A stretch of DNA of 64,000 nucleotides from Flammeovirgaceae bacterium UBA6059. GTDB taxonomy: Bacteria > Bacteroidota > Bacteroidia > Cytophagales > Cyclobacteriaceae. The translations under genes were made by a program, and so were the position numbers. Shown piece by piece: positions 60,602 through 64,000 of this stretch (the first letter of the stretch is position 1; every line of letters starts with the position of its first letter). The notes below the pieces were generated by a model. That model made no database searches. It worked only from the letters and a program-made list of their open reading frames with translations, and was not told the origin of the DNA. The stretch lies in contig DIYH01000013.1 of assembly GCA_002435755.1 (NCBI GenBank), positions 124,001-188,000 of the forward strand, in the 5' to 3' direction.

Positions 60602-60640
60602 AGTCATCATTGTCCTTAGAGAATGATGACCTTGTTTTGA
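60602..60640. terminator. Candidate hairpin terminator
   Basis: GTCATCATT and AATGATGAC form a perfect 9-base stem with a 10-base loop, followed by a T-rich CTTGTTTTG. Located in the 290-base gap after the duplicated-domain gene, which holds no gene. Could terminate transcription from either side. Confidence 0.45.
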
Positions 60641-60756
60641 TAATATGGACACGAAATCCTGCGAAAATCGACAATTAACTGCTTTTTTGTTCCAATTTAA
60701 TTATCTTATTTCGAATAATATTGCAACGAATATTGTCTGCCTCATGGTCCTGATAT

Positions 60757-61397
60757 TCATTTTTCCCACTCTATCCAGTTACCCTTAAGCTGGTCGCAGA
60801 GCTTGATACCCTCCAGGATTTCCACCTCCTTGGTCGATACCTGATATCGGTTCAATGAACCTGCTTCTTTATTGTTCTCCATGATGAAACTCCACATAAA
60901 GTGCTTACCCTGTTGTTTTCGACCGTGATAGATTTGAAATATTTGTGAGGTACAGGTATCTTGACATCTACGTTGGTACACTCTTCCTTGTATATCTTCT
61001 TATCATTATTCTGGACAAAAAATAAATGTTGTCTGCTGTGATAGGTCAATAATAGGTTCGTAACAACATAGGTCTCGAATACATCTTCTTTAGCATTGAG
61101 TTTCCTTACCTCTTCTTCCAGTTCACGCCATTTATATCTGTTAAGTCCTCCTGACTGAGGCGACATATTGGAAAGTAGAAAGGTCTCACTATTCAGGACT
61201 TTAATATCTCTTTGATTGGCACTAGGCACTAGATGTACCCAGTCATAACCCGAACGTCTGAAATCGATAAGGTCGGTCCTGAATCGTACAGGAATACGAA
61301 AATCAGGTTGAAAAGTATCTACACGCTCTACTATATTAAGGATTATTGAATAAAGGCCGGAAGAGTTTCTAATTGGCGTGGTGTGTACTAATTTCAT
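60757..61397 (-). pseudogene. DNA/RNA non-specific endonuclease (NUC1 family), truncated and frameshifted
   Basis: The first frame (181 residues) starts abruptly within the NUC1 domain: DTFQPDFRIPVRFR, then SGYDWVHLVPSANQRD (the family has DRGH-LxPaAd; the His is kept but the Arg is replaced), and the hallmark FLLSNMSPQSGGLNRYKWRELE. After VPHKYFKSITVENNR the reading shifts by one base near 60930, and the C-terminal part continues in another frame: KHFMWSFIMENN, LNRYQVSTKEVEILEGIKLCDQL. The N-terminal export signal and first 50 or more residues are absent. It therefore looks non-functional. Confidence 0.82.
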
Positions 61398-61426
61398 CGC
61401 TCAATTGGTGTAGATCGTTAACTCAA

Positions 61427-63520
61427 ATGGCAAACTCCCTGTACATCACTACAGCAGAATCTTACTGTGGTAAATCATTGATTGACTTAGGCATTATCGA
61501 CAATGTATTGAGGCGCACAAAACGTGTATCATTCTTTCGTCCGATCATCTCTGCTGACATAGGCAAGCGTGACAAGAATATCGAGTTGGTGCTTGGATAT
61601 TTCAACCTGGACCAGGACTATGAAGAGGCTTTCGCCTTTCATCAGAAGGAAGCCAAGGCCCTGATCTCTGCCGGTAAAACGGAGAAACTGCTTGACCGCA
61701 TCATTGAGAAATACAAGGCACTGGAAGCGAAAAGTGACTTTGTACTTTGCGAAGGGACAGACTTTCTGACCGAGAGCAGTGCCTTTGAGTTTGGTATCAA
61801 TGTACAGGTGGCCAGGAATATCGGTTGCCCGGTATTGATTGTGGGTCGGGGTGACAAGGGCAGGTCGGTGGAAGAGGTTGTCAGTACCATTCGGTTAGCG
61901 ATAGAGAGCTTCCATGAAGAGGACTATGATGTGATGGGCGCCATTGTCAACAGGGCGGAACCCGACAATGTTGAGGCCATTCAAAAGGCGCTGCGAAAAG
62001 AGCTACCGTCCAACCTGTTCCTGTCTGTGATCCCAACGAATGATCTGCTGAAAAGTCCTACGGTAAAAGAGATAGCGACGCATCTGGGTGCAGAGGTACT
62101 ATATGGTGAGGACCAGTTGGACACCCAAGTATACAGTTACTCGGTTGCGGCAATGCAACTGCACAACTATCTTGGGAGGATCCCGGAAAAGTCTGTCATC
62201 ATTACGCCTGGAGATCGTGGTGAGATTATTCTGGGTACACTGACCGCCCATTTGTCAAAGAATTATCCACCCGTATCAGCTATTATACTGACGACTGGTC
62301 TTGTACCGGACCCTGCGATCATCAACCTGCTCGATGGTGTTTCTCATATTGTCCCGATCCTTAAAGTCAACTACAATACTTTCGAAACGGCAACAAGACT
62401 GGACCATATCCAATCGTATATCACGGCAGATAATACCACAAAGATTGACGAATGTCTTAGGCTGTTTCGTGAATACATCGATATAGAAGCACTGGAAGAG
62501 AAGACGCTCAACGTAGTGGCCAGAGGTACCACACCTCGTATGTTTCAGTACCTGCTTACCGAGCGGGCCAAGTCTGACAAAAAGCATATCGTACTTCCCG
62601 AGGGCGAGGATGAGCGCATACTGAGGGCAGCAGAAGTGCTGGTGAATGAGGGGATAGTAGACATTACACTGCTCGGTCGCAAGGACGATATAGACAAGGA
62701 GATCATCCGCCTAGGACTCAAGCTGTCTAATGATAATGTCAAGGTCCTGGAACCAGAGCAATCTCCCAGATTCAATGAATATGTTGAGCAACTCCTGGAG
62801 CTTAGAAAAGAGAAGGGAATGACCCCTGAACATGCCCATGACTCCATGTGTGACGTGTCTTATTTTGGTACCATGATGGTATACATGGGACATGCAGACG
62901 GTATGGTGTCAGGAGCGGTGCATACCACCCAGCATACCATACGGCCCGCATTGCAATTTGTCAAGACCAAGCCCGACTGTCCTGTGGTGTCATCGCTATT
63001 CTTTATGTGTTTGGAAGACAGGGTGCTGGCCTATGCCGATTGTGCGATCATTACTAACCCCACTGCCGAAGAACTCTGCGAAATAGCGCTGAGTACAGTG
63101 GATACGGTGGTGTCTTTTGGCATAGAGCCAAAAGTAGCCATGCTGTCCTACTCCTCAGGAGCTTCGGGTAAGGGAGCTGATGTTGAGAAAGTAAGATCGG
63201 CTACCGCGCTGGTGAAGGGAAGAAACGCTGACATCAGGATAGAAGGGCCTATCCAGTATGATGCTGCGGTGGACCCTTTTGTCGGTCAGCAGAAAATGCC
63301 GGGCTCAGAGGTGGCAGGTAAGGCCTCTGTACTGATCTTTCCTGATTTGAATACAGGTAATAACACATACAAGGCAGTCCAACGCGAGACAGGTGCTATA
63401 GCCATAGGGCCAGTGTTGCAGGGACTCAACAAACCTGTCAATGACCTGAGTAGGGGTTGTACCGTCACGGATGTCATCAACACGGTTATTATTACCGCCA
63501 TTCAGGCGTCAGACCACTAG
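61427..63520 (+). CDS. pta: Phosphate acetyltransferase
   Basis: A 697-residue two-domain Pta. The ATG giving MANSLYITTAESYCGKSLI is chosen; 18 further in-frame codons upstream come from an arbitrary extension. The N-terminal part (about 1-360) is a P-loop/DRTGG-like regulatory domain (CGKS, LCEGTDF, ILTTGLVP). The C-terminal PTA_PTB domain (about 375-697) has VLPEGEDERIL, SGAVHTTQHTIRPALQ and SYSSGASGKGADVEKVR, GPIQYDAAVDPFVG, VLIFPDLNTGN. It converts acetyl-CoA and phosphate to acetyl phosphate. ackA follows 22 bases later. Confidence 0.97.
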   Translation: MANSLYITTAESYCGKSLIDLGIIDNVLRRTKRVSFFRPIISADIGKRDKNIELVLGYFNLDQDYEEAFAFHQKEAKALISAGKTEKLLDRIIEKYKALEAKSDFVLCEGTDFLTESSAFEFGINVQVARNIGCPVLIVGRGDKGRSVEEVVSTIRLAIESFHEEDYDVMGAIVNRAEPDNVEAIQKALRKELPSNLFLSVIPTNDLLKSPTVKEIATHLGAEVLYGEDQLDTQVYSYSVAAMQLHNYLGRIPEKSVIITPGDRGEIILGTLTAHLSKNYPPVSAIILTTGLVPDPAIINLLDGVSHIVPILKVNYNTFETATRLDHIQSYITADNTTKIDECLRLFREYIDIEALEEKTLNVVARGTTPRMFQYLLTERAKSDKKHIVLPEGEDERILRAAEVLVNEGIVDITLLGRKDDIDKEIIRLGLKLSNDNVKVLEPEQSPRFNEYVEQLLELRKEKGMTPEHAHDSMCDVSYFGTMMVYMGHADGMVSGAVHTTQHTIRPALQFVKTKPDCPVVSSLFFMCLEDRVLAYADCAIITNPTAEELCEIALSTVDTVVSFGIEPKVAMLSYSSGASGKGADVEKVRSATALVKGRNADIRIEGPIQYDAAVDPFVGQQKMPGSEVAGKASVLIFPDLNTGNNTYKAVQRETGAIAIGPVLQGLNKPVNDLSRGCTVTDVINTVIITAIQASDH

Positions 63521-63542
63521 TTATCACAATAGCGAGATCACA

Positions 63543-64000
63543 ATGAAGATATTGGTACTCAACACCGGAAGCTCATCCATCAAGTTTCAGCTTTTCGCTA
63601 TGCCCGAGCAAGTGGTCCTCGCTTCAGGCCTGGTCGAGAAGATAGGTGAAGCTTCAGGGGCCGTTCACTACCGCAATACGAATGATAGCGGTGAGCAAAA
63701 TATTGTACATGAAACTATGGTGCAGGATCATGGAGTTGGATTGACTGAGATCCTTAACCTGTTACTCGATGGATCAACAGGTGTCATCTCCTCAACAGAT
63801 GAGATAGTGGCCGTGGGTCATCGGGTAGTACATGGTGGAGTCTATTTTTCACAACCTACTGTCATTCAAAAGGATGTATTGATTGACTTGAAGCGGATAT
63901 CCTATCTAGCTCCACTGCATAACCCGGCATGCATCAAAGGTATTGAGGTGGCGGAGGATTGCTTTACTAAAGCTGCTCAGATCGCTGTATTTGATACTGC
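63543..64000 (+). CDS. ackA: Acetate kinase, 5' part (runs off the window)
   Basis: The first about 152 residues of AckA, cut by the window end. The N-terminal phosphate loop MKILVLNTGSSSIKFQLF is diagnostic, followed by VAVGHRVVHGG (substrate-site Arg) and YLAPLHNPACIKGIE. It converts acetyl phosphate and ADP to acetate and ATP. The operon order pta-ackA with 22 bases between the genes indicates cotranscription. Confidence 0.97.
   Translation, partial: MKILVLNTGSSSIKFQLFAMPEQVVLASGLVEKIGEASGAVHYRNTNDSGEQNIVHETMVQDHGVGLTEILNLLLDGSTGVISSTDEIVAVGHRVVHGGVYFSQPTVIQKDVLIDLKRISYLAPLHNPACIKGIEVAEDCFTKAAQIAVFDT

Noticed and set aside
1..64000. CRISPR arrays, tRNA or rRNA genes, integrases or IS elements
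   Set aside because: None were recognised on either strand; the only repeats are short intergenic hairpins and the protein-level CHRD, TPR and WD40 repeats.

Overview
The window is a chromosomal segment of a member of the Bacteroidota, most likely a marine or free-living Cytophagales-type bacterium. This is judged from the SusC/SusD pair, C-terminal type IX secretion sorting domains, many SpII lipoproteins with G/S-C-(D/E/S) lipoboxes, TAnnTTTG promoter boxes, an SDR-type fructuronate reductase, and short intergenic hairpin repeats with GTCAT ends. It shows no tRNA, rRNA, CRISPR array or integrase.

Layout. 0-16 kb: an envelope thioredoxin-fold protein, an ACMSD-like amidohydrolase, a TPR protein, two tandem paralogous lipoproteins, then a tightly packed minus-strand operon running SusC, SusD, two lipoproteins and a secreted M43 metalloprotease (an apparent protein or peptide acquisition locus), and a lipoprotein made of six CHRD-like repeats. 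16-22 kb: a two-component system whose kinase carries a periplasmic solute-binding domain, a sodium:solute symporter and a three-gene micro-operon with a DUF3253 protein. 22-36 kb: carbohydrate-acid region with a secreted enolase-superfamily enzyme, a WD40 protein, a FAH-family hydrolase coupled to a secreted beta-helix protein, a decayed GH28 polygalacturonase-like gene, a LacI regulator with a palindromic operator, an ECF sigma factor, and a complete hexuronate operon (uxuB-type SDR, uxaE, uxuA, uxaC) that takes galacturonate and glucuronate to 2-keto-3-deoxygluconate.

36-48 kb: MATE pump, msrA, a yefM/yoeB toxin-antitoxin pair, a CIA30 protein, an AT-rich two-gene island of an OLD-family nuclease (frameshifted) plus a UvrD-like helicase (Gabija-type), a GHMP sugar kinase next to an in-frame chimera of a nucleotidyltransferase N-terminus with the C-terminal half of a sodium:solute symporter, and a GH109 alpha-N-acetylgalactosaminidase. 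48-64 kb: small envelope proteins, a tandem CDGSH protein, an orphan contractile-tail sheath protein, a DEAD-box RNA helicase that seems to start at a non-AUG codon, a TetR-TolC-HlyD-ABC-ABC-permease-permease efflux operon with a TetR-style operator, a degraded DNA/RNA non-specific endonuclease, and the pta-ackA acetate module running off the end.

A recurring theme is gene decay by small indels or in-frame internal deletions (GH28, OLD nuclease, NUC1 nuclease, transferase-symporter chimera, possibly a FecR anti-sigma). Two decayed genes sit beside intact pathway genes (pectin/galacturonate; GalNAc-type sugar), which suggests loss of polysaccharide-using functions. Some homopolymer frameshifts could instead be sequencing errors.
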